A stretch of DNA of 15,650 bases from Ruminococcus sp. (GTDB lineage: Bacteria > Bacillota > Clostridia > Oscillospirales > Ruminococcaceae): NCBI GenBank assembly GCA_019417865.1, contig DYCW01000175.1, forward strand, positions 1-15,650, in the 5' to 3' direction. Made by a program: the position numbers and the translations under genes. The notes under the pieces were generated by a model. It did no database searches. It saw only the letters and a list, made by a program, of their open reading frames with translations, and had not been told where the DNA came from. Shown piece by piece: positions 6,932 to 12,846 of the stretch. Each line of letters opens with the position of its first letter. Position 1 is the stretch's first letter.

Positions 6932-7246
6932 TTACTTGAGTTCCATCACGATGTCTACGCCTGCCGGAATTTCCAGCTTCTGCAGAGCCTCTGTGGTCTT
7001 CTGTGTCGGGCGGATGACATCAATCAGCCGCTTGTGTGTCCGCATTTCGAACTGTTCACGGCTGTCCTTGTACTTATGAGTTGCACGCAGAATGGTGATA
7101 ATCTCCTTGTCTGTCGGGAGTGGGATCGGTCCGGATACGCTGGAACCGCTTCTCTTTGCAGCTTCTACAATCTTTGCAGCAGCAGCATCTACTGTTGCGT
7201 GCTCATAGCCCTTGATCTTGATTCTGATTTTTTCGTTGACTGCCAT
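6932..7246 (-). CDS. rpsJ: 30S ribosomal protein S10
   Basis: S10 is a 30S head protein and, bound to NusB, a transcription antitermination factor. It is the first gene of the operon. The protein has 104 residues: MAVNEKIRIKIKGYEHATVD, then KRSGSSVSGPIPLPTDKEI and HKYKDSREQFEMRTHKRLIDV, the S10 signatures. The frame runs open to 7372, but the ATG at 7246 is chosen because AAGGAGG lies 10 nt upstream and family members start here. Its position directly behind a long structured leader suggests that expression of the whole operon is set just upstream. Confidence 0.97.
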   Translation of the reverse strand: MAVNEKIRIKIKGYEHATVDAAAAKIVEAAKRSGSSVSGPIPLPTDKEIITILRATHKYKDSREQFEMRTHKRLIDVIRPTQKTTEALQKLEIPAGVDIVMELK

Positions 7247-7274
7247 TTTTCTCTCGCCTCCTTGCTGGTTTGGG

Positions 7275-7320
7275 GGCAGCAGGATTTTTGCCACGCTGCC
7301 GGGTGTTTCCGTGCGGCAGC
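7275..7320 (-). promoter_or_regulatory. Mutually exclusive hairpins before the rpsJ ribosome binding site
   Basis: In the transcript, an arm GCTGCCG (7320-7314) can pair with CGGCAGC (7301-7295). The same CGGCAGC arm can instead pair with GCTGCC (7280-7275) nearer the ribosome binding site. The two pairings exclude each other. This is seen in the sequence; a switching role is inference. Confidence 0.35.
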
Positions 7321-7328
7321 ATATAAAA

Positions 7329-7359
7329 AGCTCGGAATCCGCAAACGGTATTCCGAGCT
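7329..7359 (-). terminator. Terminator-like hairpin inside the S10 leader
   Basis: A perfect 10-bp stem AGCTCGGAAT/ATTCCGAGCT, with an inner CCG/CGG and a 4-nt loop, is followed on the minus strand by UUUUAUAU, the form of an intrinsic terminator. It lies downstream of the S10 promoter and upstream of rpsJ. It would therefore act as an attenuator for the operon, and also stop readthrough from the glycosyltransferase gene, which has no terminator of its own. The U-run is short, so efficiency may be partial. Confidence 0.6.
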
Positions 7360-7380
7360 GGTTTTGACACAAATCTGTCC

Positions 7381-7407
7381 TTTACGCAGTATGCACCACT
7401 GCGTAAA
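7381..7407 (-). other. Perfect 10-bp hairpin in S10 leader
   Basis: TTTACGCAGT and ACTGCGTAAA form a perfect 10-bp stem around a 7-nt loop. It lies about 20 nt upstream of the terminator-like hairpin in the same transcript. No U-run follows on the minus strand, so it is not itself a terminator. It could be a protein-binding or pausing element (inference). Confidence 0.5.
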
Positions 7408-7516
7408 CTTTTTCACCACAGACTGTGTTATATCCTGATTCGCCCGGTTTTAAATCGGACATACTCCATGAAAATTACCCGGCATACCGCCGGCAACCTT
7501 TCACTTCATCGCATAT

Positions 7517-7570
7517 CTATTGCAATCACGCAAAAAGTATTATAACACGTTTTCAGACAAATTGCAATAG
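7517..7570. repeat. ATTGCAAT palindrome pair flanking the S10 promoter
   Basis: CTATTGCAAT (7517-7526) and ATTGCAATAG (7561-7570) are exact 10-bp inverted copies of each other, and each contains the self-complementary ATTGCAAT. Their centres are 42 bp apart. One covers the -35 element; the other lies just downstream of the predicted transcription start. I found no other exact copy in the window. They could be a paired operator (inference). Confidence 0.5.
7539..7567 (-). promoter_or_regulatory. S10 operon promoter
   Basis: On the minus strand TTGCAA (7567-7562) and TATAAT (7544-7539) are 17 bp apart. A TG one base before the -10 makes it an extended -10 promoter (TGTTATAAT). Upstream of the -35 the sequence is rich in A and T tracts (about 7568-7607), resembling an UP element expected for a growth-rate-controlled promoter. 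Transcription would start near 7532. Confidence 0.75.
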
Positions 7571-7607
7571 GCAAATTCTATTTTTTTCATTTTTACTTGT
7601 AAATTTT

Positions 7608-8789
7608 TTATGTACGAGCAGCGGTTTCTGGCACCAACACATCCAGACCAAGCATCTCAGTATAAACAGACTTCATAATTTTGTCCGTTTCCGCTTGATA
7701 AAATGCTTCCACTGACCTCTGATTGTAGGCTCCCATCCGCTGACGCATTCTTCTGTCTTCGGAAAGTGTTTCAATGGCGTGTGCAAACCCCTCTACATCA
7801 GATGGGGCACAGGAAAATCCGGTTTCTCCGGAAAGCGAATAATCCTGAATGCCATGAACATTGGATGTCACAAGCGGCAAACCAGCCTCCATTGCCTCTA
7901 AGGCTGCCATCCCCAGTCCCTCCCGTTTGGATGGAAAACAGAAAATATCAGCCGCATGGAGCAAATCACAAATATCCTGTCGGTATCCCAAAATTCTGAC
8001 ACGATCAGAAAGGTGCAGACTGTGGGCAAGTTCCCGCAAGAAATCCGCTTCGCTGCCCTTTCCACATAATATATAATATAATGGGAGCTGTGGTAACCGA
8101 GCCATTGCCTGTAAAATCACACGATGATTTTTGTTGCGGTTGAGTTCCCCGACAGAAATCAACAAAATGGAATCCAGTGGCAGTTCCAGTGCTTCCCGCA
8201 CCTCCTCACGGCTGCGGTTAGAAAATCGATATTTGCCGGGTTTTAATCCAATCCCGGGAATCCGGACAATTTGTTTTGCCGGCAGTTTTCTGGTCGCACG
8301 GTCATAATCTTCACTGTTAATCGTAATCAACACATCTGTTTTTTTCGCATAGTGTTTTTCTACTGGATAAAAAAACAACCAGTTCCAAAGCGGTGCACCT
8401 TTGTAAAAATGGAAGCCATGTGCCGTATAAATCACGGGAATCTGAAACGCAGCAGCAGCTTTTCTGCCATACATACCACCGACCGGCGTATGGCAGTGAA
8501 TACAGTCAAACGACACTGACTTCAACAAGGCTTGCAACTGCCGATAAGCCGCACGATTTTGCCACAGGTGAAACGGACTGCGGGCAAAATCAATCTGATG
8601 ACAGGTTACACCAAGTGCAGTCAGCTCATTTCGGAAAGCGGCAATTCGCTGCGGCGAGGTATTATTCCCCTGCAAAAAATTACAGGCGACATAGACATCA
8701 CAGTGCAGCTTCCGGAGCATCCGGATATTTGCCATATTAAATTGATCCTGCATGGAAGCGACCGTAGAAAGCATCAAAATCCGTTTCAT
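7608..8789 (-). CDS. Glycosyltransferase family 4 (EpsD/CapM-like)
   Basis: This is a retaining GT-B-fold glycosyltransferase that moves a sugar from a nucleotide donor to a cell-surface polysaccharide or lipid-linked acceptor in the cytoplasm. The 393 residues show an N-terminal acceptor domain with HTPVGGMYGRK (100-110) and YTAHGFHFYKGAP (121-133), typical of the exopolysaccharide/capsule EpsD/CapM group. The C-terminal donor domain has VGELNRNKNH (213-222) and the E-x7-E motif EGLGMAALE (Glu290, Glu298). The ATG at 8789 follows AGGAGG by 11 nt. It has its own promoter and stands alone, not in a polysaccharide cluster. The donor and acceptor cannot be read from the sequence. No clear terminator follows it before the S10 promoter. 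Confidence 0.9.
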   Translation of the reverse strand: MKRILMLSTVASMQDQFNMANIRMLRKLHCDVYVACNFLQGNNTSPQRIAAFRNELTALGVTCHQIDFARSPFHLWQNRAAYRQLQALLKSVSFDCIHCHTPVGGMYGRKAAAAFQIPVIYTAHGFHFYKGAPLWNWLFFYPVEKHYAKKTDVLITINSEDYDRATRKLPAKQIVRIPGIGLKPGKYRFSNRSREEVREALELPLDSILLISVGELNRNKNHRVILQAMARLPQLPLYYILCGKGSEADFLRELAHSLHLSDRVRILGYRQDICDLLHAADIFCFPSKREGLGMAALEAMEAGLPLVTSNVHGIQDYSLSGETGFSCAPSDVEGFAHAIETLSEDRRMRQRMGAYNQRSVEAFYQAETDKIMKSVYTEMLGLDVLVPETAART

Positions 8790-8831
8790 ACGGCTGATTT
8801 CCTCCTTTTCTCTTTTCTCATATTACATTTT

Positions 8832-8860
8832 ATTATACCATACTCTTGCATTGGAATCAA
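8832..8860 (-). promoter_or_regulatory. Promoter of the glycosyltransferase gene
   Basis: On the minus strand TTGATT (8860-8855) and TATAAT (8837-8832) are 17 bp apart, with an extended -10 TG (TGGTATAAT). It lies about 43 bp upstream of the ATG. I could not identify an equally clear promoter for the divergent DUF421 gene in the same gap. Confidence 0.7.
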
Positions 8861-8972
8861 CCGCCGCAGACAAAAAAATTCTATCTTCTATAAACGACGG
8901 ATAATTCTTGAAATCCGGTTCATACTATTACCGCTACCAATGCCAGAAACAAAACGAAAGGGAGCCGCCAAT

Positions 8973-9665
8973 GTGGGTACTATTTTAATAAGAGCACTAA
9001 TTTTATATTTTGTTGTTATTTTCTCCGTGCGTCTGATGGGAAAACGGCAGCTTGGCGAATTGCAGCCTTCCGAACTGGTTATCACCATTCTCATCTCCAA
9101 CATTGCCACTTTGCCGCTGGAGGATACGTCTATCCCTTTGTTGCCAGGCATTCTACCCATTTTATCCATGGTCTGCTTTGAAGTCATTACCTCCTGGTTC
9201 GCACTGAAGAGCCGTCGTTTGCGGCGAATCATTTGCGGAAGACCAAAAATTATCATTCGCAATGGTCAACTGGAACAGGACACCCTGCGAGAGCTTCGTT
9301 TTTCCATTGATGACCTGATGACAGCACTGCGAGGCAATCAAATTTTCTCACTGGAAGATGTGCAGTTTGCCATTGTCGAGACAACTGGCAGTGTTTCTGT
9401 CTATCTAAAAAAAGAACAGCAGCCCTTGACATTACAAGATATTGATCTGCACCCAAAAACCATTGATCCGCCTGTCACACTGATTTCAGACGGACAAATC
9501 AGTCACAACGCCTTACACAGTCTGCAAAAAGAAAATAGCTGGCTGACGGCAGAGCTACAGCGGCGGCATTTACAGGCAAAGGAGGTCTTTTTGCTGACAG
9601 CTGACCAGAATGGTATCTGCACCTGTATTCCAAAGAAAAAACGAAAAGGAGCAGCTTCTCCATGA
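8973..9665 (+). CDS. DUF421 (YetF-type) membrane protein, GTG start
   Basis: This 230-residue protein belongs to the DUF421/YetF family, whose function is not established. Three N-terminal membrane segments are visible at about 4-21, 34-48 and 58-76. The family motifs MGKRQLGELQPSELV (22-36) follow the first helix. The cytoplasmic domain shows PKIIIRNG (91-98), SIDDLMTALRGNQIFSLEDV (111-130) and the AIVETTGSVSVYLKK stretch. The start is taken as GTG at 8973, 8 nt after AAGGGAG; it gives the usual short N terminus before helix 1. The frame stays open far upstream by chance, antisense to the glycosyltransferase. Its stop overlaps the next ATG by 4 nt, so the two are coupled. Confidence 0.88.
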   Translation: MGTILIRALILYFVVIFSVRLMGKRQLGELQPSELVITILISNIATLPLEDTSIPLLPGILPILSMVCFEVITSWFALKSRRLRRIICGRPKIIIRNGQLEQDTLRELRFSIDDLMTALRGNQIFSLEDVQFAIVETTGSVSVYLKKEQQPLTLQDIDLHPKTIDPPVTLISDGQISHNALHSLQKENSWLTAELQRRHLQAKEVFLLTADQNGICTCIPKKKRKGAASP

Positions 9666-10024
9666 CACGATTTAAAATCAGCCTTGCCATCCTACTCCTG
9701 TTGCTGCTGCTCAGCACGGGTTCTGTGATGGCAGTACGATATGCTGGAAATACAGTACTGGATGCAGTAGAACAATTGGCTGCATCGGAAGAACCGGATG
9801 TCACACAGTGTGAACATGTGGAAGCAATTTGGGAGAAGGCAGAACCATGGCTGCTGCTGACAGTACGGCGGGATAAGGTTATGGATGCCTCCAACTGTGT
9901 CTATCGTTTAAAGCCACTGCTGGAATCCAACTGTGATGAGTTTACTGCCGAACTCAAAACCCTGCAAAGCAACCTCGAATTTCTCATGCAGGAAGATGGG
10001 CTTTCGTTTCGGATGCTGCTGTAA
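9662..10024 (+). CDS. DUF4363 family protein
   Basis: The small 120-residue protein has one N-terminal hydrophobic segment (about 6-25), which is a membrane anchor or signal peptide. A predicted helical, acidic extracytoplasmic domain of about 90 residues follows, containing VEAIWEKAEPWLLLTVRRDKV and an ELKTLQSNLEFLMQEDGLS C terminus. This matches DUF4363, which in Clostridia is commonly found next to DUF421. The ATGA overlap with DUF421 (9662-9665) and the AAAAGGAG site inside the DUF421 end support coexpression and a shared task. The function of either is unknown. A terminator follows. Confidence 0.78.
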   Translation: MTRFKISLAILLLLLLLSTGSVMAVRYAGNTVLDAVEQLAASEEPDVTQCEHVEAIWEKAEPWLLLTVRRDKVMDASNCVYRLKPLLESNCDEFTAELKTLQSNLEFLMQEDGLSFRMLL

Positions 10025-10059
10025 CTGACCGTATCGCCTCCCTGTGAAACCAAAAATCG

Positions 10060-10094
10060 AACCGCCCACAGAATCTTCCTCTCTGTGGGCGGTT
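10060..10094. terminator. Bidirectional terminator between DUF4363 and Nudix genes
   Basis: A 13-bp perfect stem (AACCGCCCACAGA/TCTGTGGGCGGTT) with a 9-nt loop is followed by TTTT on the plus strand and by a broken U-run (UUCGAUUUUU) on the minus strand. It lies between two convergent genes and can serve both. Confidence 0.85.
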
Positions 10095-10131
10095 TTGCGT
10101 CTATTGATTTTTCAGACAGAAACAAACGGGC

Positions 10132-10545
10132 TTATTCAAATTCTCGGATCACAACTTTTGCCTTGGTGACAATGTTCTTATCGTTTTCATATGTCAGAAT
10201 ATTAGAGGCATGTCCGATATCCACCCAGCGGATTTCTGCAATCTCCTCCGCCTGTGGAACAAAATCATAATTTTTCGCCCTTGCAATAAAATAAACAACC
10301 GTCTTTTGGGTATCCCGTTTTGGAAAATAAGAGACTGTTTCCCGAAATGTCGGGTCAATCATGACATCAATGGCAGTTTCCTCTTTGATTTCCCGTTTTG
10401 CCGTTTCCACTTCGGTTTCCGCACCCTCTACATGTCCCTTCGGGAACGACCAATGCCCGCTGTTCACATGCTTAATCAGCAAAATTTCAATATTCCCGTG
10501 GGATTTTCGATATACAATTGCACCACAGGATTTTTCATGCATCAT
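10132..10545 (-). CDS. Nudix hydrolase, probable dinucleoside tetraphosphatase type
   Basis: Nudix enzymes hydrolyse nucleoside diphosphates linked to another group. The 137-residue protein has the Nudix box at 37-59: Gly37, Glu43, then REIKEETAI (51-59), with the metal-binding Glu52, Glu55 and Glu56 all present. The usual Gly of the box end (EExG) is Ala58. The N-terminal SCGAIVYR and HWSFPKGHVE segments resemble the Ap4A hydrolase branch, but substrate cannot be decided from sequence. The ATG at 10545 (of an ATGATG pair) follows AAAGGAG by 8 nt. It has its own promoter and is a single-gene unit convergent with DUF4363. Confidence 0.88.
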   Translation of the reverse strand: MMHEKSCGAIVYRKSHGNIEILLIKHVNSGHWSFPKGHVEGAETEVETAKREIKEETAIDVMIDPTFRETVSYFPKRDTQKTVVYFIARAKNYDFVPQAEEIAEIRWVDIGHASNILTYENDKNIVTKAKVVIREFE

Positions 10546-10583
10546 AAAAGCGACTCCTTTCTAAAATGATACGGTTCTCTTTT

Positions 10584-10612
10584 AGTATAACATAATTCTG
10601 AAAATTTGTCCA
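10584..10612 (-). promoter_or_regulatory. Promoter of the Nudix gene
   Basis: On the minus strand TGGACA (10612-10607) and TATACT (10589-10584) are 17 bp apart, with an extended -10 TG (TGTTATACT). It lies about 40 bp upstream of the ATG. Confidence 0.7.
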
Positions 10613-10729
10613 TAGGCGAACGGGAATCAATTTTATTTCTTTCAAAAAGTCAACCGCCGTCCGCAAAATAAAGAATCCTGTGCAAAATAAACTTCCCTTT
10701 CATTTTTGAAAAAAATTTCTGATTTTGCA

Positions 10730-10758
10730 TTTACGTTTCCCGAAAAATATGATACAAT
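10730..10758 (+). promoter_or_regulatory. Promoter of the CPBP protease gene
   Basis: TTTACG (10730-10735) and TACAAT (10753-10758) are 17 bp apart, with an extended -10 TG (TGATACAAT). A 6-bp hairpin (AGACGG/CCGTCT, 10778-10797) lies in the short leader just before the AGGAGG site. Its loop contains TCCT, which could pair with the ribosome binding site. Confidence 0.65.
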
Positions 10759-10813
10759 AGAAAAAAACAGATCAGATAGACGGTTTTCCTGCCGTCTGAC
10801 AGGAGGCATTTCC

Positions 10814-11917
10814 TTGAATCAGATTCTTCGTCCGGATCCCTATGATCCATTCTCCAATCCCACACAGCACCGCACCTATGCATCACACTACCGTTCCATT
10901 TTGCCGCAAATCGAACTGCCCGGCTATCAAATCCCGCTTTCTCCCACGAAACAGGAACGAAAACGGATTCGGCACTATTTCAATGCCGTCGGGTTTGGTT
11001 TCTTTGCCCACTTTTTCTTTGTACAAATTGCAGCAATCCTGCTCATGCTGCTGTTTGATTTCATCTTAGGTCTTTCCGGTAATCCAATGGATCCAGATAC
11101 TTATATTGAGCAGTCCTCTATGTTAATCGCACTGAACGGTCTGATTTTTCTCACTGCAAACACTGGTGTCGCCAGTATCGGCTGCCGAGCAACAAACATT
11201 CCTATCCGCAGCTTTTTCCGAACAGACCAGTTTCGCTTTTCAGACGTTGTCCCCTATTTGTTCATTGGCATTTTTATTCAGTGCATCACTGGCTATGCTG
11301 CCAGCTGGATTACCATGCTGCTGGATCAGGGCGGCATTACGGCATATGAGCCGAATATTGACTACTACGGCACAGGAACTGCGATTGCAGCAGAAATTCT
11401 GTATAGCTGCCTGATTGCCCCCATTACAGAAGAGCTGCTCTACCGTGGTTTTGCACTGAAAAATCTCTCCCGTGTCAGCCAGCACACCGGCATTCTTTTG
11501 ACTGCATTCCTCTTCGGTTTGGGGCATCAAAATATTGCACAGTTTGTCCTCGCCTTTCCGCTTGGCATTTTCCTCGGTGCCATTACGGTACGGCATAACT
11601 CGATTTTGCCTGCCATCTTTGTGCACATTACAGTGAATACGGTCTCCACGATTTTTGACCTTGGCTATACCTGGATTACAGAGGAACAACTACAGTATGC
11701 CTTTGATCTCTATGGCAATCTACTCTACTTACTGATTGCACTGATCGGCGGGATTCTATTCCTACTGCACCTTAGGAAATATACACTCCCCAAAAATACG
11801 CCGGCACAAAGTCTGCGTGGGAGCAGAATGTTACTCACTTCCCCCTGGCTGTTAGCGGCAATCGCTGTAAATTTGTATATCGCAATTATCGCCATTCAGT
11901 CTGCTTCTGGCATCTGA
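10814..11917 (+). CDS. CPBP-family intramembrane metalloprotease (TTG start)
   Basis: CPBP (CAAX/Abi) proteins are polytopic membrane proteases or protease-like proteins. The three motifs of the family are present: EELLYRG with Glu206, Glu207 and Arg211; FGLGH with His238; and HITVN with His271 and Asn275. About eight hydrophobic segments run from residue 57 to the C terminus, preceded by a Pro-rich cytosolic stretch of about 50 residues. The start is taken as TTG at 10814, 7 nt after AGGAGG; it gives MNQILRPDPYDPF and 367 residues. The frame extends open to 10706, but that part overlaps the promoter and has no ribosome binding site. It is a single-gene unit between its promoter and a terminator. 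The substrate is unknown; no bacteriocin genes are nearby. Confidence 0.85.
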   Translation: MNQILRPDPYDPFSNPTQHRTYASHYRSILPQIELPGYQIPLSPTKQERKRIRHYFNAVGFGFFAHFFFVQIAAILLMLLFDFILGLSGNPMDPDTYIEQSSMLIALNGLIFLTANTGVASIGCRATNIPIRSFFRTDQFRFSDVVPYLFIGIFIQCITGYAASWITMLLDQGGITAYEPNIDYYGTGTAIAAEILYSCLIAPITEELLYRGFALKNLSRVSQHTGILLTAFLFGLGHQNIAQFVLAFPLGIFLGAITVRHNSILPAIFVHITVNTVSTIFDLGYTWITEEQLQYAFDLYGNLLYLLIALIGGILFLLHLRKYTLPKNTPAQSLRGSRMLLTSPWLLAAIAVNLYIAIIAIQSASGI

Positions 11918-11940
11918 ATAACCACATATACAACATAAAA

Positions 11941-11983
11941 AGCTGTTATACCGTAAGGCATCAACCTGCTCGGTATAACAGCT
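11941..11983. terminator. Bidirectional terminator between CPBP and RluA-type genes
   Basis: A 13-bp perfect stem (AGCTGTTATACCG/CGGTATAACAGCT) surrounds a 17-nt loop, which itself can form AGG/CCT. It is followed by CTTTCTTTT on the plus strand and by UUUUA on the minus strand. It lies between convergent genes and can stop transcription from both sides. Confidence 0.88.
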
Positions 11984-12003
11984 CTTTCTTTTCTGCAATA
12001 TTT

Positions 12004-12846
12004 TCATAGCAATGCCTGCATATCCGCCGGCAACGGTGTACCCACTGTAAAATATCGGCTGCCGTCCGCACTCGGCAGCAGCAATCGACCACAGTGCAGT
12101 GCCTGCCGATTCATGTCTGTTATGTCCCCGCCATAGAGCGTATCCCCAGCCAGCGGATGACCGATATGTGCCATATGTACCCGTATCTGATGTGTTCGCC
12201 CTGTTTCTAACTGTATTTGCAATAATGTATACTTTCCATTATGCCGCAGGGGGCGATAATGTGTCACTGCTGGTTTGCCATCTGCACGGACACAGCGAAT
12301 GATAATGGATTCCCGTTCCCTTGCAATGGGAGCAGAGACGGTACCAGCTTCTTTGATCACACCCTGTACCACCGCATAATACCGCTTTTGTAGCCGGTAT
12401 TGCAGTTGACTGGCTGCATAGGCACTCTTTGCAAACAAGCAAAGACCACTGGTGTTGCGGTCAAGGCGATTGACCGGACGACACGCAAGATTTGGATGGG
12501 CAGCACAAAAACAATTCCCCAGTGTATCAGTATAGTGATTTTGGGAGGGATGTACTGGCATGTCCGGTGGTTTGTTGTAAATCACAAAGTCGGCTGTTTC
12601 CAGGCAAATCGGTACTGGACAAACTGCATTTGCCACAAGCGGCGGTGCCTCCGGCAAACGCAGTTCTATTACATCCCCGTACTGTACCAGATCAATGCTG
12701 CGAAGGGGCTTGCCGTTGCACCAGAGCCCGTTTTGCCGTTTGAGCTTTGTCAGCAGCCTGCGGGATACGTTTTTTTCGTTTCTGAGAAACTGTTCCAGTG
12801 TGCAGGGCTGTGCCAGCTCCATACGCCATATCAGAATCTGTGCCAC
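12004..12846 (-). CDS. RluA-family 23S rRNA/tRNA pseudouridine synthase (GTG start)
   Basis: The enzyme isomerises uridine to pseudouridine in structured RNA. With the GTG start at 12846 it has 280 residues. An N-terminal S4-like RNA-binding region is TLEQFLRNEKNVSRRLL through VQYGDVIELRLP. The catalytic domain carries the motif RPVNRLDRNTSGLCLF with the catalytic Asp at about 129, and then ETGRTHQIRVHMAHIGHPLAGD. The motif usually written HRLD is NRLD here. The GTG is chosen because AAGGAGG lies 8 nt before it; the frame stays open to 12900, and an ATG at 12867 lies upstream of that site. The first part overlaps the upstream membrane-protein gene by about 155 nt in another frame. The target base cannot be assigned. 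Confidence 0.88.
   Translation of the reverse strand: MAQILIWRMELAQPCTLEQFLRNEKNVSRRLLTKLKRQNGLWCNGKPLRSIDLVQYGDVIELRLPEAPPLVANAVCPVPICLETADFVIYNKPPDMPVHPSQNHYTDTLGNCFCAAHPNLACRPVNRLDRNTSGLCLFAKSAYAASQLQYRLQKRYYAVVQGVIKEAGTVSAPIARERESIIIRCVRADGKPAVTHYRPLRHNGKYTLLQIQLETGRTHQIRVHMAHIGHPLAGDTLYGGDITDMNRQALHCGRLLLPSADGSRYFTVGTPLPADMQALL

Larger units (their letters stand above)
7247..7532 (-). promoter_or_regulatory. S10 operon 5' leader, structured
   Basis: This stretch of about 285 nt lies between the predicted start of transcription (near 7532) and rpsJ, and contains no convincing gene. In transcript order it folds into: CCGGC/GCCGG (7479-7493), a perfect 10-bp hairpin (7381-7407), a terminator-like hairpin (7329-7359), and a GCTGCCG/CGGCAGC hairpin (7295-7320) close to the rpsJ ribosome binding site (AAGGAGG near 7257-7263). 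Leaders of S10 operons are autoregulatory in gammaproteobacteria (L4). This RNA shows no resemblance I can recognise, so a regulatory role is inference from length and structure. Confidence 0.6.

Noticed and set aside
7247..7372. Longer N terminus for S10
   Set aside because: S10 proteins begin at MAVNEKIRIKIKG, and the extension lies in the leader over the terminator-like hairpin.
7547..7561. CodY-like box (AATTTTCNGAAAATT) in the S10 promoter spacer
   Set aside because: I count four mismatches in 15 positions in AT-rich DNA; that is weak, and the presence of CodY in this organism is unknown.
8888..8972. Promoter for DUF421 (TATAAA near 8890)
   Set aside because: No acceptable -35 at 16-18 bp; the candidates match only about three of six bases.
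10706..10813. Longer N terminus for the CPBP protein
   Set aside because: The stretch contains the predicted -10/-35 region and has no ribosome binding site, whereas TTG at 10814 has AGGAGG at 7 nt.
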